From Paraburkholderia sp041321145 (GTDB taxonomy: Bacteria > Pseudomonadota > Gammaproteobacteria > Burkholderiales > Burkholderiaceae), in NCBI RefSeq assembly GCF_041321145.1, contig NZ_JBGGWA010000001.1, positions 310,001 to 374,000 of the forward strand: a DNA stretch of 64,000 nucleotides. The letters are read 5' to 3'. Both the position numbers and the translations under genes were made by a program. The notes under the pieces are model-generated. The model was not told the DNA's origin, did not search any database, and saw only the letters and a program-made list of their open reading frames with translations. Below are positions 17,482 through 26,984 of the stretch, piece by piece (the stretch's first letter is position 1; every line of letters starts with the position of its first letter).

Positions 17482-19635
17482 TTAATTCACCACCAAAACC
17501 GGCGCCACAGCCGCCGGATCACTAATACTCGGCCGCCCATTCTCAACGTGCCCGGCCAGACGACGCGAGAAGCTGGCGTCATCATTACTCGTCACCGTCA
17601 AGTCATACCAGTGATGGCTCGACGCCAGCACCCAGGCTTCCTCGATATGCGCCTCCGCCGGCACAAGCACCGGACGTGTCCGCGCCCCATACGCGTTGTC
17701 AGTCACCGTCAATCGCGCAACACCACCGCCCTTGTTGCTGAACTTCAAAAACACATTGCCGTTCGCAACATCGTATTGCACTTTGATCTCCGGCAGCGCG
17801 GGCTTGTCGTGATCATGCCCGCCCGCAGCTTGTGCTGTCTGTGCCATGGCGTTCTGCGTATTACCCGCAAACTTACGCACGAAGCCATTCGGCCCAAACA
17901 CCTCGAACACATACACACCGTTCGTCGCCGTCAGATCGAACGTCTCACGAAGTGACTTACCGGCCTCAACGGTATAACGCCACGGACCATCCGTGCGATT
18001 CGTCGAGTACACGTAGAAATGCGCGCCTTGATCACCGGTATTGGCAAGCACGATCTCGAACGTGTTCTTCTTCACATCAGCATGCCCGTTCACGTGCAAC
18101 TCATACGGCAACGCGCGCGCAAAACGAATACCACTTTCCTGCGGATCGATCGCGCCAGGCGTCGCGGGCACAGTCGGCTTCGGTTGCGTCGCGCATTGGT
18201 TGTCGGCGATGCTTTTGTAGTTGCTCGTGTCCGGTAGTTGCGGCACCTTCGAGTCCGGCGTGCGGAAATCGAACGCCGTCGTCAAGTCACCACACACCGC
18301 GCGGCGCCATTGCGTAATGTTCGGCTCATGCACGCCAAAGCGCGTTTCGATGAAGCGAATCACCGACGTATGATCGAACACCTGCGAGCACACAAAGCCA
18401 CCCTTGCTCCACGGCGACACGATCGTCATCGGCACACGCGGACCAAGGCCGTATGGCAAGCCGTCAGCGGTATAGCTGCCGCCGCGCGCCGGATTCACCA
18501 CGTTGTGAATTTCGCCATCGGTGCTGACCGTCGATTGGCCTTGGGCCGGCGTCGTCGCCGGTTGCGGCGGGACGAGGTGATCGAAGAAGCCGTCGTTCTC
18601 GTCGTACATGATGAACAGCACGGTTTTACTCCACACCTCGGGATTCGACGTCAACGCATCGAGAATCTGCGACGTGTATTCCGCGCCGTATGCCGGCGTA
18701 TAGCTCGGGTGCTCGGAGTACGCAGCCGGTGGACACAACCACGACACTTGCGGCAACTTGTTGGCCAGCACGTCGGCTTTCAGGTCGTCGATGGTGCGCA
18801 CGGTTTGCGCGCGCTCATATAACGGCGAGCCGGGCTGCGCGTTGATGAAGTTCTTGAAATTCTGCAGGACGTTGGTGCCGTAGTTGCCGTTCAGCGGATC
18901 GGCGCCGGTCAAACCCTGCTGATACACCTGCCACGAAATCCCCGCGGCTTGCAGACGTTCCGGGTAAGTGGTCCACGAGAGCAACTGATAATTCGGCGGA
19001 CGGTCGCCGTCGACGAAATCGTTGTTGTCGAGTAGCGGACCACCCAGCGTGCCGGTCGGGTCGACCATGCCGGTCATCAGATACGAGCGGTTCGGGTGGG
19101 TCGGTCCCGGCAGCGAGCAGAAGTAGGCGTCGCAGATGGTGAATGCATCGGCCAGCGCGTAGTGGAACGGAATGTCGCTGCGCAGGTGATAGCCCATCGT
19201 CATGTCGGTCTTGTTCGCGGGCCACTGGTCGTAGCGGCCGCCGTCGATTGCGGCATGGGTTTTGTACCAGGTGTGATCGAGATCGCCGACGCATTGCGCG
19301 CTGGTCGTCGCCGTGTTCAGATGGAACGGCAGCACCGGCTGCGTCGGGTCTTCCTTCGACGGTTGATACCACACCGGTTTGCCGCTCGGCAGCGGAATCG
19401 GAAAGCGGTCGTTGTAGCCACGCACGCCGCGCAGATGGCCGAAGTAGTGGTCGAACGAACGATTCTCCTGCATGAACACGACGATGTGCTCGACATCGCG
19501 GATCGTGCCGGTGCGCGAAAACGCGGGCACGGCAAGCGCATTGCGAATCGACTCGGGCAGCGCGGTCAGCGCGGCGGCAGCGCCGGCGGATGAAGCCACG
19601 GTCTGCAGGAAACGGCGACGGCTAGTTGATGTCAT
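17482..19635 (-). CDS. Phosphocholine-specific phospholipase C, Tat-exported
   Basis: A 717-residue bacterial acid-phosphatase-superfamily phospholipase C of the Pseudomonas/Burkholderia PlcH/PlcN group, which cleaves phosphatidylcholine or sphingomyelin to release phosphocholine. The N-terminus is a twin-arginine signal (TSRRRFLQ plus an Ala-rich hydrophobic run). The catalytic-domain motifs follow: HIVVFMQENRSFDHYFG (about 49-65), GPTHPNRSYLMTGM, FIMYDENDGFFDH and RVPMTIVSPWSKGGFV. Two C-terminal DUF756 beta domains are recognisable (YELHVNGHADVKKN; VFEVFGPNGF). Export folded through Tat and release outside the cell are expected for this family, usually to scavenge phosphate or choline. It lies 58 bases downstream of a lipoprotein gene and probably shares its transcript. 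Confidence 0.93.
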   Translation of the reverse strand: MTSTSRRRFLQTVASSAGAAAALTALPESIRNALAVPAFSRTGTIRDVEHIVVFMQENRSFDHYFGHLRGVRGYNDRFPIPLPSGKPVWYQPSKEDPTQPVLPFHLNTATTSAQCVGDLDHTWYKTHAAIDGGRYDQWPANKTDMTMGYHLRSDIPFHYALADAFTICDAYFCSLPGPTHPNRSYLMTGMVDPTGTLGGPLLDNNDFVDGDRPPNYQLLSWTTYPERLQAAGISWQVYQQGLTGADPLNGNYGTNVLQNFKNFINAQPGSPLYERAQTVRTIDDLKADVLANKLPQVSWLCPPAAYSEHPSYTPAYGAEYTSQILDALTSNPEVWSKTVLFIMYDENDGFFDHLVPPQPATTPAQGQSTVSTDGEIHNVVNPARGGSYTADGLPYGLGPRVPMTIVSPWSKGGFVCSQVFDHTSVIRFIETRFGVHEPNITQWRRAVCGDLTTAFDFRTPDSKVPQLPDTSNYKSIADNQCATQPKPTVPATPGAIDPQESGIRFARALPYELHVNGHADVKKNTFEIVLANTGDQGAHFYVYSTNRTDGPWRYTVEAGKSLRETFDLTATNGVYVFEVFGPNGFVRKFAGNTQNAMAQTAQAAGGHDHDKPALPEIKVQYDVANGNVFLKFSNKGGGVARLTVTDNAYGARTRPVLVPAEAHIEEAWVLASSHHWYDLTVTSNDDASFSRRLAGHVENGRPSISDPAAVAPVLVVN

Positions 19636-19693
19636 CGAATATCACCTTCTGCGAGGGGAAGAATAGCGCGCCTTGCGCGCCGGTGGAATCGGG

Positions 19694-20002
19694 TCAGTTG
19701 CTGTTGGCGCTGTCGCCCGGTGCGTAATGCATCACGGGCGCGACTTGCCGGCTGTCGGCGGCGAGACTGGCTTGCATGGTTTGTGTGATCGTGTCGGACG
19801 CAGCGGCAGGGTCGGCTGCAAGTGGCGCGGATAGGTTGAGCACGCCGGTCGCGGGTTTGATCGCTGCGTTTTGCGCGACGTCGCTGTTGGCAACGGGCGG
19901 CGATGAAGAAGCCGACGCGGAGTCGTCCGCACCACAACCGCTCAACGCGAAAGTTGCGAGCGCAACAAAAGCGGCGGCGGCCACGCGTTTGTCTCTTCTC
20001 AT
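19694..20002 (-). CDS. Small lipoprotein upstream of phospholipase C
   Basis: A roughly 102-residue lipoprotein. Basic MRRDKR, a hydrophobic Ala-rich run and lipobox LSGC are followed by a Ser/Ala-rich low-complexity linker and a region with VLNLSAPLAADPAAASDTI. I start at 20002, where the signal peptide begins; an upstream Met at 20050 would bury it. Its position immediately before the phospholipase gene suggests co-expression. No family assignment. Confidence 0.65.
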   Translation of the reverse strand: MRRDKRVAAAAFVALATFALSGCGADDSASASSSPPVANSDVAQNAAIKPATGVLNLSAPLAADPAAASDTITQTMQASLAADSRQVAPVMHYAPGDSANSN

Positions 20003-20213
20003 GTCTGCATCCAGTTTCGTGAGGGCGGATGCAGTCTCCAATTCTTTCAAGAAATAATTGTGAAACGTTTGCGAGTGAATAAAACTCTCGTCTCAACGTC
20101 GGCTATTCGAAAGGAGATGGAAAGCAGTAAGCAGGAGAATGTTCACGTTAGCGCCACACGGCTGAAATCAGGCACATCGAAAGATTTGCGGTTTTGCACA
20201 CTCTGGTAAGTCC

Positions 20214-22325
20214 ATGACACGCATCGAAAGACCTTTCGACATCACGCGTCTTGAAGACGAATGGCTCGAAGCAGACGGCTTCGGCGGTTTCGCATCGGGC
20301 ACCGTCGGCACGTTGCGCACGCGCCGCTATCACGCGTTGCTGCTCACGGCTACACGTTCACCCGGCGGGCGCGTGGTGCTGGTCAACGGCGTTGAAGCCT
20401 GGCTCGAAGCGGACGGCAAACGTTATCCATTGAGCATGCAGCGGTACGGGCCGGACGTGATCTATCCGGACCTGACAGCGAGTCTCCTCGAGTTCGACAC
20501 GGGGCCGTGGCCGACGTGGCGCTTCCAACTCGATAGGCAGATCGCGCTGACGGCCGAGGTGTTCGTGAGCAAGGCGACGCGTGAAACGGTTTTACGTTGG
20601 CAACTGGAAGGGATTCAGGCAGTCCCCAAGACGGTGGCATTCACGTTAAAGGTCAGGCCCTTGCTCTCAGGTCGCGACTACCACGCGTTGCACCACGAGA
20701 ATCCCGCGTTCAACTTCAACGCGCAGACAAGCGGCGACGAGGCATGCGTGCGTTGGCAGCCCTACGGCGACCTGCCGGTCATCAATGCGGCGACCAATGG
20801 CCTCTATACGCATGCGCCTGATTGGTACCGAAACTTCTGCTACGTTCGCGAGCGCGAGCGAGGCCTTGATTTCAGCGAAGACCTCGCCACGCCCGGCATA
20901 TTCAGCTTCAATCTCGCCGATGGCGAAGCGGTGATGATCCTCAGCGCGTGGATCGCATCTTCGGCGTCGGTAAAAGCGCCGGCAGCGGAGGCGGCGGGCA
21001 CGACGGCGGTCGCCGCCTATGCAGCCGAGTCGGCCGGCACCGCCGCCCTCGCAACGGAGTCGACAGGCACGGAGCGAGCGGCCGCCCACGCTAATAAATC
21101 GACAAGCCTAAGAAGCCAAGCTGCCGCCCACGCTGCAGAACTCGCCCACATCGAACAAGCACGCCGTAGCGCACTCGGCTCACGCCTGCAACGCTCCGCC
21201 GATGCCTACCTGGTCGCACGTAACGAAGGCCGCACGATCCTCGCGGGCTTTCCGTGGTTCACCGATTGGGGCCGCGACACCTTCATCGCGATGCGCGGCT
21301 TGCTGATTGCAACGGGCCGCCTCGCCGAAGCCGAGGCGATCCTGCTCGAATGGTCGGGCACATTGTCCGAAGGCATGCTGCCGAATCGTTTCCCCGACTA
21401 TGGCGATACGCCGGAATACAACTCGGTCGATGCATCGTTATGGTTCGTCGTCGCCGTCCACGACTATCTGGCGACGAACTACGCGAACGCCGATACCCGA
21501 GCGCGCCTGCAACAGGCAGTCGAAGCCATTCTCACGGGCTACACGAACGGCACGCGTTTCAACATCAAAGCATCCACCGACGACGGCCTGCTGAGCGCCG
21601 GCGTCCCCGGCGTGCAACTCACATGGATGGATGCAAAGGTCGGCGACTGGGTGGTCACGCCACGCATCGGCAAACCCGTGGAAGTGCAGGCGCTCTGGAT
21701 CAACGCATTGCGCATTGCAGCAACGTGGAATCCGCAGTGGCAGCAACCTGCGGAGCGAGCGTTGGAAGCGTTTCATGAACGCTTTACCGATCCGTCCACG
21801 CAAGCGCTCTTCGATAATGTCGACGTAGATTTTGTGAAAGGCAAAGTCGACCGCTCGATCCGCCCGAACCAGATCTTCGCCGTAGGCGGCCTGCCGTTTC
21901 CGTTACTCGAAGGCGCGGCGGCGCGCGCGGTGGTCGATCAGGTCGAAGCGCACTTGCTCACGCCATTCGGTCTCAGAACGCTCGCCCCGTCTGATCCGGC
22001 CTACCGCGGGCACTATGGCGGCACACCGCTGCAGCGCGATGGCGCCTATCACCAAGGGACGGTCTGGCCATGGCTGCTAGGTCCGTTCGTCGAAGCATGG
22101 CTGCGAGTTCACGGCGCCGAAGCGGATGCTCAGGCACAAGCCAAAGCGCGCTTTCTCGACCCGCTGTACGCGCATCTCGATCACGCCGGCCTCGATCATC
22201 TCTCCGAAATCGCCGACGGCGACGCGCCGCACACACCCGCGGGCACGCCGTTTCAGGCGTGGTCGCTGGGAGAGTTGCTGCGCATCGAAAGCCTGCTTGC
22301 CCGGTTGAATCCCATCGCCGCTTAA
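20214..22325 (+). CDS. Amylo-alpha-1,6-glucosidase / glycogen debranching enzyme
   Basis: A 703-residue debranching-type glucosidase. Residues 1-240 are the bacterial GDE N-terminal domain (EADGFGGFASGTVG, RRYHALLL). Residues 325-700 are the (alpha/alpha)6 catalytic barrel, with FPWFTDWGRDTFIAMRG carrying an acidic residue and FPDYGDTPEYNSVDASLWF and HQGTVWPWLLGPF as family motifs. Between the domains (about 245-320) lies an unusual Ala/Thr/Glu-rich low-complexity insert of some 75 residues. The enzyme would hydrolyse alpha-1,6 branch points of glycogen or limit dextrins to glucose. It heads a run of genes (GH63-like glucosidase, zwf, polyphosphate glucokinase) that together use the glucose. 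Confidence 0.9.
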   Translation: MTRIERPFDITRLEDEWLEADGFGGFASGTVGTLRTRRYHALLLTATRSPGGRVVLVNGVEAWLEADGKRYPLSMQRYGPDVIYPDLTASLLEFDTGPWPTWRFQLDRQIALTAEVFVSKATRETVLRWQLEGIQAVPKTVAFTLKVRPLLSGRDYHALHHENPAFNFNAQTSGDEACVRWQPYGDLPVINAATNGLYTHAPDWYRNFCYVRERERGLDFSEDLATPGIFSFNLADGEAVMILSAWIASSASVKAPAAEAAGTTAVAAYAAESAGTAALATESTGTERAAAHANKSTSLRSQAAAHAAELAHIEQARRSALGSRLQRSADAYLVARNEGRTILAGFPWFTDWGRDTFIAMRGLLIATGRLAEAEAILLEWSGTLSEGMLPNRFPDYGDTPEYNSVDASLWFVVAVHDYLATNYANADTRARLQQAVEAILTGYTNGTRFNIKASTDDGLLSAGVPGVQLTWMDAKVGDWVVTPRIGKPVEVQALWINALRIAATWNPQWQQPAERALEAFHERFTDPSTQALFDNVDVDFVKGKVDRSIRPNQIFAVGGLPFPLLEGAAARAVVDQVEAHLLTPFGLRTLAPSDPAYRGHYGGTPLQRDGAYHQGTVWPWLLGPFVEAWLRVHGAEADAQAQAKARFLDPLYAHLDHAGLDHLSEIADGDAPHTPAGTPFQAWSLGELLRIESLLARLNPIAA

Positions 22326-22376
22326 ACCGCGCTACGATGTGAGTCCCACCGCCAGGCCCGAAGCAAGGACGTAGTC

Positions 22377-25184
22377 ATGCCACCGCTGCGCGCTGCCAAT
22401 CTGCTCGCCACCACCGAAGGTTCACGCCTGCATTCGGCCGACTGCGCCCATTGGCAGCGCTGGGGACCCTACCTGAGCGAGCGTCAATGGGGCACGGTGC
22501 GCGAGGACTACAGCCCGGACGGCACCGCCTGGGACTACTTTCCGCACGACCATGCACGCAGCCGCGCTTACCGTTGGGGCGAAGACGGCATCGCCGGTTT
22601 CGGCGACGACAAACTCAGCTGGTGCCTGTCGCTCGCGCTGTGGAACCGTAAAGACCCGATCCTGAAGGAGCGTCTGTTCGGTCTCACCAACGCGCAGGGG
22701 AATCACGGCGAGGACGTGAAGGAGCTGTACTTCTACGTAGACGGTACGCCCACGCATTCGTACATGCGGATGCTCTACAAGTACCCGCATGCCGCTTTTC
22801 CGTACGAAGACCTGATTCAGGAAAACGCGCGGCGAGGCGGCGATATGCCGGAGTACGAGATTCTCGACACCGGCGTGTTCGACGATTTGCGTTACTTCGA
22901 CGTGCAGGTCGAATACGCAAAACATGCGCCCGATGACATCCTGATGCGCGTGACGATCGAGAATCGCGCCGACCAGCCGGCCTCGCTCGATGTGCTGCCG
23001 CAGATCTGGGCACGCAATTCATGGTCGTGGAAAGAAAACACGGACAAGCCGTCGCTCGTGGCCGGCGCGGACCACAACGGCGAAGCCCATGTGGTTGGGC
23101 GTCAGCAGGGGCATGAGCCAATCGTGGTGACAGCGTGGTCGAAGGACGCGCCGCAGATGGCGTGGCTGTTCTGCGAGAACGAGACCAACGTCAAGCGCCT
23201 GTTCAATATGGAGGCCGCGGGTCCGTTCAAGGACGGCTTCAACGACTACCTCGTGCACGGCGACGAACAGGCGGTAAGCCGCGACGCCGGCACCAAGGCG
23301 GGTGCTCACGCGTCGATCGAACTGGGTCCGCATGGCAGCGCCGTGCTGTACATGCGATGGCGTCCGCAGTCGAGTCCCGATGACGTGCCGCTCGATGCCG
23401 AGGCGGTGTTCGCTCAACGCATTGCCGAGGCCGATGAATTCTATGGCGCGCTGCAACACGAGATCGACGATCCCGATGCGCGGCTCGTGCAGCGTCAGGC
23501 GCTCGCCGGCATGCTGTGGTCCAAGCAGTACTACCAGTACGACGTACACCGCTGGCTTGAGGGTGATCCGCTGCAACCCAAACCGCCAGCCGCCCGCAAG
23601 CACGGCCGCAATTCGGAGTGGCAGCATCTATGCAACGCGGACATCGTGTCGATGCCGGACAAATGGGAATATCCGTGGTACGCGTCGTGGGACCTTGCGT
23701 TTCATGCGGCCGCGTTCGCGCTAATCGATCCGGCGTTCGCCAAGCGTCAATTGCTGATGCTGGTGAAGGACCGCTATCAGCATCCAAACGGGCAACTGCC
23801 TGCCTACGAATGGGCACTCGGCGACGCCAATCCGCCGGTGCATGCGTGGGCCGCATGGCGCGTTTATGAAATCGACCGCGCGCTCACCGGCCACGCGGAC
23901 CGCGATTTTCTCGAACTCGTCTTCCACAAGCTGCTGCTGAATTTCTCGTGGTGGGTGAACCGCAAGGACGCTGACGGCCGGAATATTTTTCAGGGCGGTT
24001 TTCTCGGGCTAGATAATATCGGCATCTTCGACCGCTCCTCGCCGCTGCCCACGGGCGGCCATATCGATCAGGCCGACGGCACCGCGTGGATGGCCGCGTA
24101 CGCGCTCGACCTGATGCGTATCGCGCTCGAACTGGCGTATGCGAACAATGTGTTCGTCGATATCGGCGTGAAGTTTTTCGAGCACTTCCTGTATATCGCC
24201 GAGGCCGTGAGTTGTGACGACGGCTGCGACACCGGCCTGTGGGACAGCGAAGACGAGTTCTTCTACGACAAGCTGCGCCTGCCCGACGGCAGCAGCATTC
24301 CGATGCGGGTGCGCTCCATCGTCGGCCTGATTCCGCTGTTCGCCGTGCACGTTCTCGAAGAGCGTCTGCACGGCGGTTTGCCAGGTCTGCGCGAGCGTCT
24401 CGTCTGGTTTCTCGGACATCGCCCCGATCTGGCGAAGCTGGTCTCGCGCTGGAATGAGCCGGGCAAGGGCAACGCGCTGCTGCTCTCGCTGTTGCGCGGG
24501 CATCGGATGAAAGCGTTGCTGCGCCGCGCGCTCGACGAAAGCGAATTTCTCTCCGATCACGGCGTGCGGGCGCTGTCGCGATTCCATCGCGACAATCCGT
24601 TCGTGTTCAACCACAATGGCAACAGCTTTACCGTCAAGTATCTGCCGGCCGAATCCGACACACGGGTGTTCGGCGGCAATTCGAACTGGCGCGGTCCGGT
24701 GTGGATGCCGGTGAACTATCTGCTGATTGAATCGCTGTACGAATTTCATCGCTATTACGGCGACGATTTCCGCGTCGAATATCCGACCGGGTCTGGGCAG
24801 AAGTTCTCGCTCAGCGAAATCGGCGACGAACTGGCGCGCCGGGCGACCACCCTGTTCCTCAAGGACAGAAACGGCGAACGTCCGGTGATGGGCGCATATC
24901 CGCTATTGCAAGCCGACCCGCGTTCGCGCGATCTCGTGCTGTTCCATGAGTATTTCCATGGCGACAACGGGCGTGGCGTGGGCGCTTCGCATCAAACCGG
25001 CTGGACTGGACTGGTTGCGTTGCTTCTGCAACCGAGGGTGATGGCGGCATCAGGTAATGTGCCCCTGGCTGGCGAGCCGGACGCGGCGCCGATTCCCACG
25101 TCGACTTCGGCGCCGGCGCCGGCAGGGCCGCCCGAATCCGCGCCCGAACCTGCGCCCGCGCTGGCAAGCGCGGTGACCAAGTAG
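22377..25184 (+). CDS. GH63-like glucosidase (MGH1-type glycoside hydrolase)
   Basis: A 935-residue protein of the GH63/mannosyl-oligosaccharide-glucosidase-like family. The N-terminal beta domain (YSPDGTAWDYFPHDHARSRA, DKLSWCLSLALWN, GNHGEDVKELYFYVDGTPTH) is followed by an (alpha/alpha)6 barrel with PWYASWDLAFHAAAFA, LPAYEWALGDANPPVHAWA and SNWRGPVWMPVNYLLIES, the usual catalytic-barrel motifs. The last 40 residues are a Pro/Ala/Ser tail of no recognised fold. It probably hydrolyses alpha-glucosidic bonds in an intracellular sugar; the substrate in bacteria of this type is unproven. It is 51 bases after the debranching gene, with AAGGAC before its ATG. Confidence 0.88.
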   Translation: MPPLRAANLLATTEGSRLHSADCAHWQRWGPYLSERQWGTVREDYSPDGTAWDYFPHDHARSRAYRWGEDGIAGFGDDKLSWCLSLALWNRKDPILKERLFGLTNAQGNHGEDVKELYFYVDGTPTHSYMRMLYKYPHAAFPYEDLIQENARRGGDMPEYEILDTGVFDDLRYFDVQVEYAKHAPDDILMRVTIENRADQPASLDVLPQIWARNSWSWKENTDKPSLVAGADHNGEAHVVGRQQGHEPIVVTAWSKDAPQMAWLFCENETNVKRLFNMEAAGPFKDGFNDYLVHGDEQAVSRDAGTKAGAHASIELGPHGSAVLYMRWRPQSSPDDVPLDAEAVFAQRIAEADEFYGALQHEIDDPDARLVQRQALAGMLWSKQYYQYDVHRWLEGDPLQPKPPAARKHGRNSEWQHLCNADIVSMPDKWEYPWYASWDLAFHAAAFALIDPAFAKRQLLMLVKDRYQHPNGQLPAYEWALGDANPPVHAWAAWRVYEIDRALTGHADRDFLELVFHKLLLNFSWWVNRKDADGRNIFQGGFLGLDNIGIFDRSSPLPTGGHIDQADGTAWMAAYALDLMRIALELAYANNVFVDIGVKFFEHFLYIAEAVSCDDGCDTGLWDSEDEFFYDKLRLPDGSSIPMRVRSIVGLIPLFAVHVLEERLHGGLPGLRERLVWFLGHRPDLAKLVSRWNEPGKGNALLLSLLRGHRMKALLRRALDESEFLSDHGVRALSRFHRDNPFVFNHNGNSFTVKYLPAESDTRVFGGNSNWRGPVWMPVNYLLIESLYEFHRYYGDDFRVEYPTGSGQKFSLSEIGDELARRATTLFLKDRNGERPVMGAYPLLQADPRSRDLVLFHEYFHGDNGRGVGASHQTGWTGLVALLLQPRVMAASGNVPLAGEPDAAPIPTSTSAPAPAGPPESAPEPAPALASAVTK

Positions 25185-25335
25185 CGAGCGCCGCCCAAAA
25201 CGTGCGCGAGGTTACATAAGGCATACAACCGCGCATGGTGGACAGGTTAAGTGGTTGTTTTTGAACTGTGCGGGTTCAAGCGTGGTCTTTCATGTACCGC
25301 CACGTTCGTTCCATTGGCTCCTTCAAGCGAATCCC

Positions 25336-26949
25336 ATGTCGACTACTCCGAACACCCCAACCTCCCCCCGCGCCGGCGCCGGTCAGGAACCGAGTTGCAA
25401 GGTCAGCGCGAGCCCGCAAGAGGCGCCGCCGTCGCCGGCCGGCAAGCGGCCTGCGCCGCCTTGCACGCTGGTGATCTTCGGTGCGGGTGGCGATCTGACC
25501 AAACGGCTGCTGATGCCGGCGCTGTACAACCTCTCGGTGGACGGCCTGCTCGACGGCGGCATGAAGATCATCGGCGTGAATCACGGCGAGCGCGAGACGA
25601 GCGAATGGAGCGAAGACCTGCACAAATCGCTGCAACAGTTCGCCGCCGACAAAGCCAGCACCTTCCACGCCGGCAAGCTCGACGACAAAGCGTGGGATTG
25701 GGTCGCGCAGCGGCTTGAATATATGGCCGGCGAATTCGAAACCGACGACACGTTCACGAAGCTCAAGCAAAAGCTCGATCAATCGCCGGGCGGCAACGTG
25801 ATTTTTTACCTGGCGGTCGGCTCGCGCTTTTTCAAGCCGATCGTCGAGCATCTCGGCAAAACGGGTTTGCTGAAAGAAGGCGAAGGGGACAGCGCGGGCT
25901 TTCGCCGCATCGTGGTCGAGAAGCCGTTCGGCACCGATCTCGCCTCGGCGCGCGATCTGAACGCGGATATTCTGTCGTACGCGAAAGAGTCGCAGGTGTA
26001 TCGCATCGATCACTTCCTCGGTAAGGACACGGTGCAGAGCATTCTTGCAGTGCGCTTTGCGAACGCGTTGTTCGAACCGATCTGGCGCCGTGAGTACATC
26101 GACAGTGTGCAGATCACCGCAGCCGAAACGATCGGCGTGGAGGGGCGCGGCAGGTTCTATGAGCAGACCGGCGCGTTCCGCGACATGGTGCCGAACCACC
26201 TGTTCCAGTTGCTCGGCATGGTCGCGATGGAGCCGCCTAATTCGTTCGATGCCGAAGCCGTGCGCGACAAGAAGGCTGAAATCTTCGACGCGATCCAGCC
26301 GCTGACCGCCGACGACGTCGTCTTCGGTCAATACGAAAAGGGTCCTGCGGGCGTCGGCTATCGCGAGGAACCGGACGTCGCGCCGGACAGCACGACGGAA
26401 ACCTATGCCGCCGCACGCGTGTACGTTGAGAATTGGCGTTGGGCCGGCGTGCCGTTCTATCTGCGCACCGGTAAGCGACTGGCTGCGCGCCGCACGGAGA
26501 TCTCGGTGCAACTGAAGCCGGTGCCGTTCCGCCTGTTCCGCGACACGCCCGTCGACGCGCTGACGCCGAACGTGCTGACCTTGCGCATCGATCCCACGCA
26601 CGGCACGAGTTTCGACTTCAACGTGAAAACGCCGGGGCCGGTGATGCAGATCGGCGCGGTGCAATCGTCGTTCGACTATGCGGATTTTTTCGCGGAACAG
26701 GCCAACGTCGGCTACGAGACTTTGCTGTACGACTGCATGCTCGGCGACGAGACGCTGTTCCAGCGTGCCGACAGCATTGAAACGAGCTGGGCCGTGGTGG
26801 ACGACGTGCTGCATCCGAAGACCGGCGGCGCGATGCCGGTGCACGGCTACGCCGCGGGCAGCGAAGGCCCTGCGGAAGCGGATGCGCTGCTTGCACGCAA
26901 CGGCCACGCATGGCGCCCTTTGCAAAAGAACGCAGTCGAAAAGAAGTAA
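25336..26949 (+). CDS. zwf: Glucose-6-phosphate 1-dehydrogenase
   Basis: A 537-residue G6PDH, the entry enzyme to the pentose-phosphate and Entner-Doudoroff pathways. The NADP-binding FGAGGDLTKRLL lies at about 47-58 and the active-site RIDHFLGKDTVQ at about 222-233. EKPFGTDLASARDLN and YLRTGKRLAARRTE are also standard. The N-terminus carries a 40-residue Pro/Ser/Ala-rich extension not found in most homologues. ATG 25336 is chosen as the first Met with coding character; no strong ribosome site is visible. It follows two glucosidase genes and precedes a glucokinase gene, so the four fit one sugar-use module. Confidence 0.95.
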   Translation: MSTTPNTPTSPRAGAGQEPSCKVSASPQEAPPSPAGKRPAPPCTLVIFGAGGDLTKRLLMPALYNLSVDGLLDGGMKIIGVNHGERETSEWSEDLHKSLQQFAADKASTFHAGKLDDKAWDWVAQRLEYMAGEFETDDTFTKLKQKLDQSPGGNVIFYLAVGSRFFKPIVEHLGKTGLLKEGEGDSAGFRRIVVEKPFGTDLASARDLNADILSYAKESQVYRIDHFLGKDTVQSILAVRFANALFEPIWRREYIDSVQITAAETIGVEGRGRFYEQTGAFRDMVPNHLFQLLGMVAMEPPNSFDAEAVRDKKAEIFDAIQPLTADDVVFGQYEKGPAGVGYREEPDVAPDSTTETYAAARVYVENWRWAGVPFYLRTGKRLAARRTEISVQLKPVPFRLFRDTPVDALTPNVLTLRIDPTHGTSFDFNVKTPGPVMQIGAVQSSFDYADFFAEQANVGYETLLYDCMLGDETLFQRADSIETSWAVVDDVLHPKTGGAMPVHGYAAGSEGPAEADALLARNGHAWRPLQKNAVEKK

Positions 26950-26984
26950 CTCCATGAGACGCACCAACACAATCGGGGGACACC

